Positions 7,088 to 7,472 of a stretch of 7,472 nt of DNA are shown here, one piece after another. Every line of letters begins with the position of its first letter. Position 1 is the first letter of the stretch. The notes under the pieces are model-generated. The model did no database searches. It worked only from the letters and a program-made list of their open reading frames with translations, and was not told where the DNA came from. Made by a program: the position numbers and the translations under genes. The DNA is from Gammaproteobacteria bacterium UBA5338 (lineage in GTDB: Bacteria; Pseudomonadota; Gammaproteobacteria; Pseudomonadales; UBA5862), in NCBI GenBank assembly GCA_002408105.1, contig DHQM01000220.1, positions 1,062 through 8,533 of the forward strand, read 5' to 3'.

Positions 7088-7202
7088 CCTGACGATGACC
7101 TACTCTCACATGGGGAGACCCCACACTACCATCGGCGATGCGCCGTTTCACTACTGAGTTCGGAATGGGTTCAGGTGGTTCCAGCGCTCTATGGTCGTCA
7201 GG
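7088..7202 (-). rRNA. rrf: 5S ribosomal RNA
   Basis: The minus strand gives a full 5S sequence of about 115 nt. It includes CATTCCGAACTCAG, AGTGAAACGGCGCATCGCCG, ATGGTAGTGTGGGGTCTCCC and ATGTGAGAGTAGG. The ends CCTGACGACC and GGTCATCGTCAGG pair to form helix I. The exact termini are judged from this pairing and may be off by a few bases. It lies after 23S and before the terminator, the usual rrn order. Confidence 0.95.
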
Positions 7203-7318
7203 AAAACGGGTGGCCAGGGTTGCCCCTGACCCAATTCGGTGAACTGAAGTTGTAATTCATGCGTTGCGGCATCGTCTGGTGTATCGCTCACAAGACCACG
7301 AACACGCTTGGGTGTTAT
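7203..7318 (-). other. 23S-5S internal transcribed spacer
   Basis: About 116 bp between the 23S 3' end and the 5S gene. I see no tRNA in it. A short inverted repeat CAGGG-TTGC-CCCTG (7215-7228) lies just before 5S in the transcript and may help processing. The open frames crossing this stretch are incidental. Confidence 0.8.
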
Positions 7319-7472
7319 ATGGTCAAGCCTCACGGGCAATTAGTACGAGTTAGCTCAACGCGTTACCGCGCTTCCACATCTCGCCTATCAACCTTGTCGT
7401 CTTCAAGGGCCCTTCAGGGACCTCTAGGGTCCAGGGAGATCTCATCTTGGGGGGGGCTTCCCGCTTAGATGC
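7319..7472 (-). rRNA. rrl: 23S ribosomal RNA, 3' end only
   Basis: The last ~154 nt of 23S rRNA on the minus strand; the gene continues beyond the window. On the + strand the conserved reverse complement is seen: TCAAGCCTCACGGGCAATTA, then TTAGCTCAACGCGTTACC, CGCCTATCAAC, TCGTCTTCAAGG and CTTCCCGCTTAGATGC. This agrees with the E. coli 3' end. The terminus is placed by comparison with E. coli and may be off by a few bases. Confidence 0.94.

Noticed and set aside
7203..7318. A tRNA gene in the spacer between 23S and 5S
   Set aside because: No TTCGA/TTCAA T-loop with a 5-bp T stem, acceptor stem and CCA end could be assembled on either strand.
7151..7339. Small minus-strand open frame across the 23S-5S spacer
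   Set aside because: It runs through mature 5S and 23S rRNA sequence, which is not translated.

Overview
The window looks like ordinary chromosome from a GC-rich gammaproteobacterium. The main clue is cmoB, a tRNA-modification gene largely confined to Gammaproteobacteria. The 5S and 23S rRNA sequences and the Opp proteins also look proteobacterial. I cannot name a genus from the sequence.

Layout. On the + strand, positions 2-937 hold the 3' part of cmoB; its first ~14-15 codons lie outside the window. Everything else is on the minus strand and reads from right to left. The 3' end of a 23S rRNA gene (7319-7472) is followed by a spacer without tRNA, 5S rRNA (7088-7202), a strong intrinsic terminator (7046-7078), and a complete five-gene oligopeptide ABC transporter operon: oppA (5267-6910), oppB (4342-5274), oppC (2927-4345), oppD (1881-2930) and oppF (953-1894). 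oppF ends 15 bp from the end of cmoB, tail to tail.

How the genes work together. OppA is the exported peptide-binding protein. OppB and OppC form the membrane channel. OppD and OppF are the paired ATPases, each with a C-terminal four-cysteine motif. All four junctions overlap (8, 4, 4 and 14 bp), so one transcript with translational coupling is likely. No convincing full promoter is visible between the rRNA terminator and oppA.

What stands out. OppC is about 170 residues longer than the usual ~300, because a fibronectin type III-like domain sits in its first periplasmic loop. oppA has no ATG, GTG or TTG at the expected place; a perfect AGGAGG sits 5 nt before an ATC codon, and both lie in a small inverted repeat. 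The oppA leader also repeats one arm of the rRNA terminator. I see no mobile element, CRISPR array, toxin-antitoxin pair or defence system, and no evidence of an undescribed multi-gene system.
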